Source: JAJRXR01 sp044439985 (GTDB lineage: Bacteria > Planctomycetota > Phycisphaerae > Phycisphaerales > UBA1924). Taken from it: a stretch of DNA of 30,028 nucleotides. The DNA lies in NCBI GenBank assembly GCA_044439985.1, contig JBITAG010000277.1, positions 1 through 30,028 of the forward strand. The letters run 5' to 3'. Of the stretch, positions 14,229 through 23,865 are shown one piece after another (the first letter of the stretch is position 1; each line of letters starts with the position of its first letter). The translations under genes were made by a program, and so were the position numbers. A model generated the notes under the pieces. The model had not been told where the DNA came from, did not search any database, and worked only from the letters and a program-made list of their open reading frames with translations.

Positions 14229-15180
14229 GAATCTGCATCATGTCCGCGACCCGGTCCGCGTCCACATCGATCGAGGCCCGGATCGTCCGACCCTCGACAT
14301 CGAACCGAAGCCCGCGCGCCAGACGAAGCAGCTCCTGGAAGTCCTCATCGTCCGTGTCCCCGGCGATGAGCTGCCCGAGCGCCACAACGCCCTGCAGCAC
14401 CTGCGCGACGCGCTGCGCCTCCTCTTCATCGTTCGCGGTCGCCGCCGCACGAACGTGCATCCGCCCATCCCGCTCGCTCACCGCCGCCCAGACGCTCCCC
14501 GCGTCGCGAGCCAGCTCGCTCACGGGATGGAAGCCGTCGATGCCGGACAGCTCGCTCGCCATCACGACGATCATCGCGTGCTCCGCCGGGGAGGCCGCCT
14601 CCAGCACCCGCGCGTTCCCCGGCAGCCCCTCATCCCGGCCCTCCGCGACGCGCAGCGCCCGCCCCAGCCACGCCGTGCTCGGCGAGGCGATCAGGGTCCG
14701 CCCCCCGTGCTCGCCGCGCACCGAAGCGATGTTGATCGCCTCGTCGTCCTCCCCCGGCTCGGAGAGCGAGATGATCTCACGCCCCTCCACCTCGAAAGTC
14801 TCCTCACCGTGCAGGAACTTGTGCCCGTGCCACAGACGCTCCTCGAGCGCCCCGAGGCGCCCGCTCCCCTGCAGCACCGCGACGACCGAGTCTTCACCCT
14901 CCCACCCGTAGAGCGTCAGCCCGCGCAGATCCTCACTCCACGACAGATCCCCCCGCAGATCCCGCGCAAAGTCGTCGTCGTCGATCTCCCGATCGATCTG
15001 CTCCAGACACCACGCCCCCAGACGCGAGCCCACCGCCTCCTCGAAATCGATGTGCATCACCCAGACCGCGTCCCGGTCCACCAGGTCCAGCCGCGGCGGT
15101 CCCGCGAGCGACCCCGAGACCACGCCCGCCATCGCGCCCAGCACCACCCCGCGCCGCATCAGCTCCGTACGCATCATCAT
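14200..15180 (-). CDS. Secreted protein of unknown function, first gene of the sigma factor operon
   Basis: This protein of about 326 residues begins with three ATG codons in a row, then R-T-E-L-M-R-R and a hydrophobic stretch ending S-G-S-L-A-G, a Sec signal peptide cut near residue 26. The mature part is acidic and mixed alpha/beta: V-W-V-M-H-I-D-F-E near the start, R-T-L-I-A-S-P-S-T in the middle and a long helical region before an acidic end (H-V-G-G-E-D-D-D-R). I recognise no named domain. Its stop overlaps the sigma factor gene by up to 29 nt, so it could be a periplasmic sensor or a product tied to the same signal. GAGGG lies just before the first ATG. Confidence 0.75.
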   Translation of the reverse strand: MMMRTELMRRGVVLGAMAGVVSGSLAGPPRLDLVDRDAVWVMHIDFEEAVGSRLGAWCLEQIDREIDDDDFARDLRGDLSWSEDLRGLTLYGWEGEDSVVAVLQGSGRLGALEERLWHGHKFLHGEETFEVEGREIISLSEPGEDDEAINIASVRGEHGGRTLIASPSTAWLGRALRVAEGRDEGLPGNARVLEAASPAEHAMIVVMASELSGIDGFHPVSELARDAGSVWAAVSERDGRMHVRAAATANDEEEAQRVAQVLQGVVALGQLIAGDTDDEDFQELLRLARGLRFDVEGRTIRASIDVDADRVADMMQIHVGGEDDDR

Positions 15181-15428
15181 CCCTCAACTTCCCGGCCGCG
15201 CTCGGCCCTCTGGTGTCACCGACCCCCTCTTCTACGTCCTCCGCCCCCCCGCGTTACACCCCTTCCCGCCCGGACGCGCACCGTCCGAGAGAAACCGCCT
15301 CCCACGCCACGCCCCCCTCCGCCCGGATGTCGCCTAGTCTGTCGCCCGAGTCGGGCGGCCCAGAGGCCGTCCCGGGACCTCCCCTCGACCGGCGCCCGTG
15401 GCCGGGCCAAGCACGCCGGAGCACCCCC

Positions 15429-16427
15429 ATGCCGCGAACCGTCGGGCTGCATTGGTGGCGCCATGACGACGCCGACCTCTGGTTCAACCAGTGCGACGGA
15501 CCCGCGGGCCGGCACCGCGACATCGTCCTCCGCCCGTGGGACCGCGACGCGGACCACATCCTGATCTCCGCCAGCCCCGTCAATGCCTCGGGCGAACCCC
15601 GCCTCCCCCCCGTGCGCAAACGCCTCGCCAAGCTCCGCGGTCGCTACGACGCGGAACGACTCAGCCACGCCATCGACGCGATCGGACGCGACCGCGACGA
15701 CATGACGATGCTCGTCTACGAGCCGTCGCCGGCGTTCAGCGACGCCTGGTTCGAGGTCGCCCGCGAGCGATGCCGCGCGGTCTACGCCCCGGACGAGCGC
15801 GCCACCCACCCCTTCGTCCTCCCCCGCACCTGGTCCTTCCCGGAACGAGCCCCCGCCCTGCGCGCCGAGCCCGTCCCGAACGAATCGGACGACGATCGCC
15901 CCCTCCCCCTCGTCTGCGTCACCAGCGGCAAGTCCCTCTGGAAGGGACACGACGCCCGGCTCGCCTTCCTCCGCCGACTCCGCGCCGCGGGCGTCCCCTT
16001 TGATCTCTACGGACGCTCCCTCCCCGCCGACCTGAAGCCCCGCGGCCCCCTCCAGAGCAAGGCCTCGGTCCTCCGCGCCGCCCGGCTCACGCTCGCGATC
16101 GAGAACACCGACGAGGGGGACCGCTACGTCACCGAGAAGCTCTGGGATCCGCTGATCTGCTGGTCCCTCCCCCTCTACGTCGGCCCGCGCGCCGCCGACC
16201 GCGTCGCGCCCGAGGGCTCGTTCGTCCGCGTCCCGGACCTCGCCGACGCCGGCGTCGACGCCATCCGCGAAGCGCTCGCGGACCCGAACCTCCGGCGCGA
16301 CCGCCTCGACGCCATCCGCGCCGCCCGCGAGGCGGCGCTCGGCCCCCTCCGGCTCGTCGAGTGGATCGCGGCGGTCACCCCCCCCAACGCCCATCGCAAC
16401 GACGCGTCCCTGCACGCGCGCCCCTGA
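15429..16427 (+). CDS. Glycosyltransferase family 10 (fucosyltransferase-like)
   Basis: This 332-residue protein has the GT10 C-terminal signature at about 222-252: L-A-I-E-N-T-D then Y-V-T-E-K-L-W-D-P-L and a P-L-Y-V-G strand, the GDP-sugar-binding core of alpha-1,3/1,4-fucosyltransferases. A preceding S-G-K-S-L-W-K-G-H (166-174) sits where a G-x-R-x2-F/L-type strand occurs in the family. The enzyme probably adds fucose or a related deoxysugar to a surface glycan. It has no signal peptide or membrane segment. It lies 21 nt before the FkbM gene. The 248 nt upstream hold one TAGTCT (15335-15340) that may be a -10 with a leader of about 80 nt, and nothing else recognisable. Confidence 0.82.
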   Translation: MPRTVGLHWWRHDDADLWFNQCDGPAGRHRDIVLRPWDRDADHILISASPVNASGEPRLPPVRKRLAKLRGRYDAERLSHAIDAIGRDRDDMTMLVYEPSPAFSDAWFEVARERCRAVYAPDERATHPFVLPRTWSFPERAPALRAEPVPNESDDDRPLPLVCVTSGKSLWKGHDARLAFLRRLRAAGVPFDLYGRSLPADLKPRGPLQSKASVLRAARLTLAIENTDEGDRYVTEKLWDPLICWSLPLYVGPRAADRVAPEGSFVRVPDLADAGVDAIREALADPNLRRDRLDAIRAAREAALGPLRLVEWIAAVTPPNAHRNDASLHARP

Positions 16428-16435
16428 CGATCCGC

Positions 16436-16441
16436 TACCCT
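16436..16441 (+). promoter_or_regulatory. -10-like hexamer TACCCT before the FkbM gene
   Basis: TACCCT ends 7 nt before the GTG start at 16449 with no Shine-Dalgarno site. The same hexamer stands 6 nt before the GmhB-like gene at 23866. Confidence 0.4.
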
Positions 16442-16448
16442 GCTCCCC

Positions 16449-17381
16449 GTGCCCGATCCCGCCCTCCTGCTTGCGCTCCTCGCGACCCTCCTAGCCGTCG
16501 GGGCGCTCGCGCTCGCGTTGAGCGAGCGGAAACGCTCCGCCTCCCTCCGCCGGCGCCAGCGCCGCCTCACTGCGCGCGTCGGCTTCCTCGAAGCCCTCCT
16601 CCGCCCCGCGTGGGAAGACCGCGTTCGCCGTGACCTGGATCGCGACGGTGTCAGGCCCCGTCTCCCCGTCCACTGCCGCGCCCAGCACGCGGAGGACATC
16701 CTCCTCTACGAGCTTTTCGAGGGCGCACGGGAGGGGTTCTTCATCGAAGTGGGCGCCTACGACGGGTTCTCCCACGCCACCACCTACCTCCTCGAATCCA
16801 TCGGCTGGTCCGGACTCCTCGTCGAGGCCCTCCCCGAACGCGCCGAGCAGGCCCGCCGCTGCCGCCCGGCAAGCCACGTTGTCCACGCCGCCCTCGGCAA
16901 GCGCGGCTCCTCCGGCACAACCACCCTCACCCGCTTCGCCGACCCCGAGGGCACCGACGAACTCTCCTCCTACATCGCCGACATCGGCGGCGACGCCCCC
17001 CGCCCCTCGGGCGAGCACGCCCAGTCCATCCAGGTCCCCCTCACCACCATGGACGCTCTCCTCGACGAGCTGGGACGCGACCAGGCCCCCGTTGACCTCG
17101 CCGTCATCGACGTCGAGGGCGGCGAGATCGACCTCCTCGACGGATTCGACCTCGACCGCTTCCGCCCCCGCGCCATCCTCATCGAAGACCACGTCGGCGG
17201 CGACCACAGCCCCAACCGGATGGCCCTCGTCGCCCGCGGCTACGCCGACGCCGGCTGGATCTCCTTCAACCGCCTCATGGTCCGCAAGGACGAGCCCGAA
17301 CTCCTCCTCCGCGCCCGCTCACTCCTCTACACCACCGACTCGGGTCGCATGCCCCCCGAACCCGTCCCCAGCCTCGCCTGA
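16449..17381 (+). CDS. FkbM family methyltransferase, membrane-anchored
   Basis: This 310-residue protein uses SAM to methylate an oxygen atom, probably on a glycan given its GT10 neighbour. Residues about 5-24 form one membrane anchor (L-L-L-A-L-L-A-T-L-L-A-V-G-A-L-A). The SAM fold begins with F-F-I-E-V-G-A-Y-D-G-F (97-107) and continues to the FkbM motif D-V-E-G-G-E-I-D-L-L-D-G, then I-L-I-E-D-H. GTG is the start, chosen because the anchor and fold follow directly and a TACCCT lies 7 nt upstream. Membrane anchors on FkbM proteins are less usual but occur. The target sugar cannot be read from the sequence. Confidence 0.85.
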   Translation: MPDPALLLALLATLLAVGALALALSERKRSASLRRRQRRLTARVGFLEALLRPAWEDRVRRDLDRDGVRPRLPVHCRAQHAEDILLYELFEGAREGFFIEVGAYDGFSHATTYLLESIGWSGLLVEALPERAEQARRCRPASHVVHAALGKRGSSGTTTLTRFADPEGTDELSSYIADIGGDAPRPSGEHAQSIQVPLTTMDALLDELGRDQAPVDLAVIDVEGGEIDLLDGFDLDRFRPRAILIEDHVGGDHSPNRMALVARGYADAGWISFNRLMVRKDEPELLLRARSLLYTTDSGRMPPEPVPSLA

Positions 17382-17555
17382 CATGACCCGTACCCCGCCG
17401 GGCGCCCACCCGTCCGGACCGATCCCGCCCCGGAACCCCGGCGCCAACGCGGAACCGGACCCGGGCCGACGCATAGACTTGCCCTGTTTCGCCTCTCCCT
17501 GGCCCGCGTTCGTACGCGCCCGCACGCACCTGTTCTCAGCGGAGTCCCAACCGTC

Positions 17556-18656
<1,101 letters not shown>

Positions 18657-18671
18657 CACCACCACCAGGTA

Positions 18672-21200
18672 TCACGACTCATCACAATCAACACCCACAT
18701 CCGCCGCAATTCTCTTCCAGAACTCAGCGTCGGTGCTGTAGTCCGCCTCGAGTCCAAGACCCTTGAGTGTCTTCAAGACCCACAGAACCGAGCAGAGCAT
18801 GCGCGGGTTGCGGGATAACTGATGCTCCGGGTCTGCCTCTCGCCACGCGTCCATCGCCAGTCGGCACTCAACCTCAAGTTGCGCTCGATCACCCCTGGCG
18901 TCGCACCCTCTCGCCATCAGACTGCGCAGCCATCCGCTCCGAACTGCGCCCCCCGAGGCCCCCGAGGACTCGAGCGCCGACAGTGCCTCCGGGTACTCAC
19001 GAAGGAACCGCTCCAGGTGCTCATGCCGCTTGTGGTGAGCGAGCATGGCAACATGGCCCTGAAGGTATCTCAGCGACTCTTCGTGATTCGCTCCGAGAAG
19101 TCGCAGCACGACTCCGACGAGCCGATCCGAGGCCTCGATCTCTTCCTGCGTCTTGCGTCGAGTTGTTTGGGCCATCACGAGCTGCGTGAGCGCCACGTAC
19201 TCGAGGTAGCTGTCTGGCCCGAGTGACCGCCTCGCTCGCTCGATGTACGACTCGATCCGCCCGCTCGGGTCAGGGGCAAAGGGCATCGCAGCGGCAACTG
19301 CAAACTCGCGAACCTCACCGAGCATCGCGAGAGGATGATCCTTGCCCAGCACGCGTTCAGCGCGATCGCGTATGACCTCGGCGCGATCGAAGCTCTCCTG
19401 CATCTTCTCGCCGTCCCGTGTCGCCGTTGCTTTCAGCGCACTCGCGAACACATGGAGCAACTCGGCCCTCACCGTTTCAGGGTCGTTCTGGCCCCGATCC
19501 CGGGTGTACTCCGCAATGACGACATCGAGCAGTTCGACCGCCTCGCCCCATTCGCCAACTCCACTGCGTGGCGAAACGACAAGCGACTCGGCCAGTGCCA
19601 GCGACGCCTCGGCGCGCAATGGAGACTCGATACCGTGTGCGTCCAGCTCATTAATCGCACCGCGCAGCCGCTCACGCCCGGCGCCCACGCGACCCAGCAC
19701 ATACAACGCCGTGCCTACAAATACGTCAATCTCAGCGCGCAACCGTGGACGCGCGATAAACGCAGATGAATCTGACGCCGCGCCTTCGTCGAAGACATCG
19801 GTCAACAGAGTTTCACTTGAGGGCCCAACGGCCCTTGCTCCGCCCGGCCAACCACGCCAAGGCGGATTGACGCTTTCAAACGCACCCCTGAAGTAGAGCA
19901 GGACCTCTCGAGTATTCTCTGCCGCCTCCCTCTCACTCTGAGCGGCCAGCAGCGCGTCCTCCTTGGCCTTCTTCTCGCTCTGCGCCGAGAGCCAGGCGGC
20001 TTCCTTCGCCTCTTCCGCCTGGAACTTCTGATCGAACGCGTAGTACGCCAGAGCGCTGAACAAAACCGACGAGACGAAGAGGACCAACACGCCGGCCAAG
20101 GCCACAACAACCCCCGCTCTGTGTCGACTCACGAACTTCTCAACGCGGTAGGTCACACTCGGCGGCCCCGCCACCACCGGCTCATCATCCAGATACCGCC
20201 GCAGCTCCTCCCCCAACGCGCTCGCCGTCTCGTACCGGCGAGCCCGGTCCTTCTCCAGGCACGTCATCACCACCCAGTCCAGGTCCCGGCGCAAGGTGCT
20301 CGTCAGCGATCTCGCGTCCGTGTGACGCGCCTTCGCCACACGCGATCCCTCGCTCACGTCAGCCGCTGAGCCCATCAGCGAAAGTACCCGCGTGCTCGGC
20401 TTCTCCGGCTCCTCCTCCTTGATAATCCGCACCAGCTCCGCGTACGCCGCGTCGCGCAGCTTCTCGCTCGTGAACGGCAGCGACCCCGTCAGCAGCGCGT
20501 ACAGCAGCACCCCCAGGCTGTACACATCACTCCGCGTGTCGATATCCAGCCCCGACATCTCCGCCTGCTCGGGCGACATGTACTCGGGCGTGCCGATGAT
20601 CTTCCCTCGCTCCGTGAAGATCGTCTTCTCGCTCAGGCGCTGGTTGAGCGCCTTGGCGATGCCGAAGTCGATCACCTTGGGCGTCGCGCCGCCGTCCGCG
20701 TCGTACGAAACCAGGATGTTGCTGGGCTTGAGGTCCCGGTGCACCACGCCCTTGGTGTGCGCGTGCTGCACCGCGTTGCACACCCGGATCATCAGCTCGC
20801 AGCGCTCGCGCACGCTCAGGCGGTTCTGATCGCAGAAATCCGTAATGGGCTCGCCCTTGACCAGCTCCATCACGAAGTACGGGCGCGCCCCCATCTCGGG
20901 CGGCGTGACCCCGCCGTCGAACACCTTTGCGATGCACGGGTGGTCCATCACCGCCAGCGCCTGACGCTCGGCCTCGAACCGCGCCACCACCTGCTCCGAG
21001 TCCATCCCCGCCTTGATGACCTTCAGCGCCACCCGCCGGCGCACCGGCTCCACCTGCTCGGCGGCATACACCACCCCGAACCCGCCCTCCCCGATCTGCT
21101 CCAGTAGGCGGTACGGTCCGATCCGCGCGCCCGCCGCCTCCCCCGCGCCAGGATCGCCATCCCCCCTCGCCCCCGCACGGCTTCCGCGCCCACTCCCCAT
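18672..21200 (-). CDS. Transmembrane Ser/Thr protein kinase with long C-terminal region
   Basis: This 842-residue protein has a cytoplasmic kinase domain at about residues 28-340: G-E-G-G-F-G-V-V-Y (38-46), Lys60, H-R-D-L-K-P-S-N (154-161, catalytic Asp156), D-F-G (178-180) and G-T-P-E-Y-M-S-P-E (203-211). A membrane helix spans about 363-388. A charged coiled coil (A-Q-S-E-x3-A repeats) follows, then a helical TPR-like region to the end. All catalytic residues are present, so it is probably active. This layout is common in planctomycetes, where the outer part may sense a signal. The C-terminal half has less G/C-biased third codon positions than the kinase half. No Shine-Dalgarno site; TAAGCT ends 6 nt before the ATG. 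Confidence 0.93.
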   Translation of the reverse strand: MGSGRGSRAGARGDGDPGAGEAAGARIGPYRLLEQIGEGGFGVVYAAEQVEPVRRRVALKVIKAGMDSEQVVARFEAERQALAVMDHPCIAKVFDGGVTPPEMGARPYFVMELVKGEPITDFCDQNRLSVRERCELMIRVCNAVQHAHTKGVVHRDLKPSNILVSYDADGGATPKVIDFGIAKALNQRLSEKTIFTERGKIIGTPEYMSPEQAEMSGLDIDTRSDVYSLGVLLYALLTGSLPFTSEKLRDAAYAELVRIIKEEEPEKPSTRVLSLMGSAADVSEGSRVAKARHTDARSLTSTLRRDLDWVVMTCLEKDRARRYETASALGEELRRYLDDEPVVAGPPSVTYRVEKFVSRHRAGVVVALAGVLVLFVSSVLFSALAYYAFDQKFQAEEAKEAAWLSAQSEKKAKEDALLAAQSEREAAENTREVLLYFRGAFESVNPPWRGWPGGARAVGPSSETLLTDVFDEGAASDSSAFIARPRLRAEIDVFVGTALYVLGRVGAGRERLRGAINELDAHGIESPLRAEASLALAESLVVSPRSGVGEWGEAVELLDVVIAEYTRDRGQNDPETVRAELLHVFASALKATATRDGEKMQESFDRAEVIRDRAERVLGKDHPLAMLGEVREFAVAAAMPFAPDPSGRIESYIERARRSLGPDSYLEYVALTQLVMAQTTRRKTQEEIEASDRLVGVVLRLLGANHEESLRYLQGHVAMLAHHKRHEHLERFLREYPEALSALESSGASGGAVRSGWLRSLMARGCDARGDRAQLEVECRLAMDAWREADPEHQLSRNPRMLCSVLWVLKTLKGLGLEADYSTDAEFWKRIAADVGVDCDES

Positions 21201-21206
21201 GCCGCC

Positions 21207-21212
21207 AGCTTA
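21207..21212 (-). promoter_or_regulatory. -10-like hexamer TAAGCT, leaderless type
   Basis: TAAGCT on the minus strand ends 6 nt before the kinase ATG at 21200, with no Shine-Dalgarno site. Confidence 0.45.
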
Positions 21213-21280
21213 TTCTGAACCGGGCCTCCAACCCAACCCCCAATGCTCGACCGGGCCGACCCGCTCCATCACGCCGGCAC

Positions 21281-22930
21281 TCACGGCAGCGCATGCTCCG
21301 GAACCTCCCCGCTGAGCATGAACCGCCGAAGCTCCTCGACGCTCCAGCGCAATCGGAACCGAAGCTCACCCTGATAAACCGTGTCCCCCCGCAGGCTCAG
21401 GAAGTCGTGGAAGGCGGGCGACGGATCCGCCCTGATCACCGCATAAACCACCCCGCCGTCGAGCGATCGCCGGGGCAGGTTGCCGATCTGCTCCAGCCCG
21501 CCGGGAAGATCCCACGCCGTCCCGCCCCGCCCCACGAGTTCAGCCTCGATCGCCTCCTCTCCCGGCCCGGCCCAATCGGCGGGACGGGTCCCCCACCGCC
21601 ACCACGACGCCGACCCGAACAGGCATTGGGACCGAGCGGCCCGCCCCTCCTGTTCATTGACAACCTCGATGAGGAGGCGACCGCCAAAGACCAGCGCCTC
21701 CCCGACCGGGGGCCCCTCGTCGTATCGACGCAGCCGCAGCTCAACCGCCAGCGTCCAGGCCCGCCGCTCAGGATCGGCGCGCGGGACAAGCCGGGCCACG
21801 ATCCGATCCTGAAGCGCCCTCTGCACCTCGGCGCTCGAATCGATCTTCGGCTCGAGCGTCGCGTCCACCACGCTCGACACGTTGCCCCGGACCGTCCCCA
21901 CGCGCTCCCAACGATCGGTCTCGCCCCGCAGCGCCCCATTCTCCGCGAGGTACAGCTTCGCCGGCGATCCGAACGTCCCCTCCCGGCGCGGCGACACCAC
22001 CCCCGTCGGGATCACCCCCGGCGCGTTCCACCACGGGCCCGACCCCTCGACCGGGCGAACATGGTCCCACTGAAACCGCTCGACCCACTGCGCCAACACC
22101 TCCTCAGCCGACCCCGTCGGCATCGGCCCGTTGAGCCAAAGCGAACTCGGCGTCGCCGCGTCAAAGTCCGCGACGCCCCAGCCCCCGCGGATCCGGTACC
22201 GCCCCAGCAGAAGCCGACGGATCCGGAGCGGGGCGTACACCAGCTCCTCCGGACCAACCCGCTCGGGCGCCTGAAACTCAACCCACGCCACCGAGTGCGC
22301 CCAGCGCGACTCGAACCCGTACGCCCCGCCCGAACGGATCATCTCCGTCAGCGCGCTCTTGTACGCCAGTCCCTTCGCCGTCGTCCCATCGGTGATCACC
22401 CGCCGGGACTCGAACCGCCCCAGCAGGAACGCGACGCGCCGGCTCAGCCAGCTGTAGCGCGTCTCGTTGCCCCGCGCGACCCACCCGCCCCGCGCGACGC
22501 GCTCGAGCGCCTTCTCCGGGTACGCCCCCCCTCTCGGGCGCGTCACGAACGGGGACAACAACCCGGTCCCCTGCTCCTCCGACAGGAACGGGAACGAGGC
22601 CACCAGCACCACGTCCGGGACCGCCTCGATCCACCCGTTCCGCTGCACCGCCGGGACCGCCCGCAACCCGTGCGACGCCACGAGCAGGACCATCGCCACG
22701 CCCACCCAGCGCCATCGCCGCCGGGTCCGTCGCAGCGACCGCGCCCGCTCGACCACCTTCCCGCACTCGGAGCAGATCCACCGCCCCTCCACATCCGGCT
22801 CGACGCCCCCCAGGTCGTACCAGCACTTCGGACACCGCCGCCGCCCGCGCGACCGGTCCCACAGGAGCGCCCATCCCCCCAGCCCGATCCCGCCCGCGAA
22901 CACCAACCAACCCGCGATACTCCACGCCAT
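21281..22930 (-). CDS. Zinc-ribbon membrane protein of unknown function
   Basis: This 549-residue protein has membrane helices at about 5-24 and 75-89 with a cytoplasmic zinc ribbon between them: C-P-K-C (Cys33, Cys36) and C-S-E-C (Cys53, Cys56). About 450 residues then lie outside the membrane and do not match a fold I know; they are rich in Arg, Trp and Gly. Similar proteins with this ribbon between two helices are frequent in Phycisphaerae, by recognition only. I chose the ATG at 22928-22930 over the TTG one codon before. A TAGATT ends 6 nt before it, with no Shine-Dalgarno site. It follows the kinase promoter region by about 70 nt in the same direction, but probably has its own transcript. 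Confidence 0.8.
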   Translation of the reverse strand: MAWSIAGWLVFAGGIGLGGWALLWDRSRGRRRCPKCWYDLGGVEPDVEGRWICSECGKVVERARSLRRTRRRWRWVGVAMVLLVASHGLRAVPAVQRNGWIEAVPDVVLVASFPFLSEEQGTGLLSPFVTRPRGGAYPEKALERVARGGWVARGNETRYSWLSRRVAFLLGRFESRRVITDGTTAKGLAYKSALTEMIRSGGAYGFESRWAHSVAWVEFQAPERVGPEELVYAPLRIRRLLLGRYRIRGGWGVADFDAATPSSLWLNGPMPTGSAEEVLAQWVERFQWDHVRPVEGSGPWWNAPGVIPTGVVSPRREGTFGSPAKLYLAENGALRGETDRWERVGTVRGNVSSVVDATLEPKIDSSAEVQRALQDRIVARLVPRADPERRAWTLAVELRLRRYDEGPPVGEALVFGGRLLIEVVNEQEGRAARSQCLFGSASWWRWGTRPADWAGPGEEAIEAELVGRGGTAWDLPGGLEQIGNLPRRSLDGGVVYAVIRADPSPAFHDFLSLRGDTVYQGELRFRLRWSVEELRRFMLSGEVPEHALP

Positions 22931-22936
22931 CAACGC

Positions 22937-22942
22937 AATCTA
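22937..22942 (-). promoter_or_regulatory. -10-like hexamer TAGATT, leaderless type
   Basis: TAGATT on the minus strand ends 6 nt before the ATG at 22930 with no Shine-Dalgarno site. It is the closest match to TATAAT among the sites of this kind here. Confidence 0.5.
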
Positions 22943-23034
22943 CACAATCCGACCGGGCCGCCCGACGCGGACGAAAGCCCCTTCGCTCTCCATGTGCGAG
23001 TGATCTTGCCCGGGTGGGAACAACCCGATCATCC

Positions 23035-23048
23035 GGGGTGTTCACCCC
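23035..23048. promoter_or_regulatory. Inverted repeat GGGGTG-TT-CACCCC, possible operator
   Basis: A 6-bp inverted repeat with a 2-bp centre lies 68 nt before the LuxR-type regulator gene, in the 174-nt gap to the divergent zinc-ribbon gene. Its size and place fit a binding site, perhaps for the regulator itself; no second site is clear. Confidence 0.35.
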
Positions 23049-23116
23049 CTGTCCTGGCCCCCACCCCGCGCCCTCAGGTTCCACGCCCGAGACGCCGCTC
23101 CGAGCAGGGAAAGCAC

Positions 23117-23827
23117 ATGCCCGACCGCACGACCAAGACCGCGATTCCCCTCGACACCTTCCATCCGGAGGGACTCGCCGCCGCCCTCGCCGACGACGCC
23201 GGTGTCGCCTTTCTCCTGATCGACGCCGACCTGCGCCTCCTCTTCGCCAACGCGCACGCGCAGGGGTGCCTCAAGGAGCGCGGGCACGACGCCCCCGCCA
23301 CCGATTCGATCGGCCTTCCCCTGTACGACCTCTTCCCGGGCGCCGTCGCGCGCGAGTACGCCGAGGCCGCCTCCCTCGCCTGTGAAGAGCGTGCCCCCGT
23401 CGATCTCGTCGGCATGATCAAGGGCGCCTGGCGACGCCTCACCTTCCGCCCGGTCACCTACGAGGGGCAGCGCTGCGTCCTGATGAGTTCCCCGCCCCCC
23501 AGCCAGTTCCACTCCACCACCCCCGGGCGCCTCACCCGCCGAACCACCCGCGACGAACTCGGCAAGCTCGCCAAGCTCACCGCCCGCGAACTTGAGATCC
23601 TCCACCTCGTCGGCCTCGGGCTCAACACCAACCAGACCGCCGAGGAACTCTCCCGCTCGGTCAAGACCGTGGACGGGCACCTGCTCTCGATCCGCAACAA
23701 GATCGGCCAGCTCACCCGCACCGAGCTGGCCGCCCTCGCGATCGAGGCGGGCCTGACCCGCGTGGACCGGGAGGAGATCCGGCGCATCGCCCGCCAGTCC
23801 CGCCTCGCCAACCCGCCCCACGCGTAA
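23117..23827 (+). CDS. LuxR-type transcription regulator with PAS-like sensor domain
   Basis: This 236-residue protein has a PAS-like N-terminal domain at about 17-125 (F-L-L-I-D-A-D-L-R-L-L-F-A-N) and a GerE/LuxR helix-turn-helix at about 153-213 (L-T-A-R-E-L-E-I-L-H-L-V, then N-Q-T-A-E-E-L, S-V-K-T-V-D-G-H). It has no phosphoacceptor receiver domain, so the signal is probably a small ligand or redox state sensed by the PAS-like part. AGGGA stands 7 nt before the ATG. The following GmhB-like gene starts 38 nt later and may be a target, but that gene has its own -10-like site. Confidence 0.88.
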   Translation: MPDRTTKTAIPLDTFHPEGLAAALADDAGVAFLLIDADLRLLFANAHAQGCLKERGHDAPATDSIGLPLYDLFPGAVAREYAEAASLACEERAPVDLVGMIKGAWRRLTFRPVTYEGQRCVLMSSPPPSQFHSTTPGRLTRRTTRDELGKLAKLTARELEILHLVGLGLNTNQTAEELSRSVKTVDGHLLSIRNKIGQLTRTELAALAIEAGLTRVDREEIRRIARQSRLANPPHA

Positions 23828-23853
23828 AGCCCACATCACGCCCCATTCCCCCC

Positions 23854-23859
23854 TACCCT
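23854..23859 (+). promoter_or_regulatory. -10-like hexamer TACCCT, leaderless type
   Basis: TACCCT ends 6 nt before the ATG at 23866 with no Shine-Dalgarno site. It lies between the regulator stop and the GmhB-like start. Confidence 0.4.
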
Positions 23860-23865
23860 GCGCCC

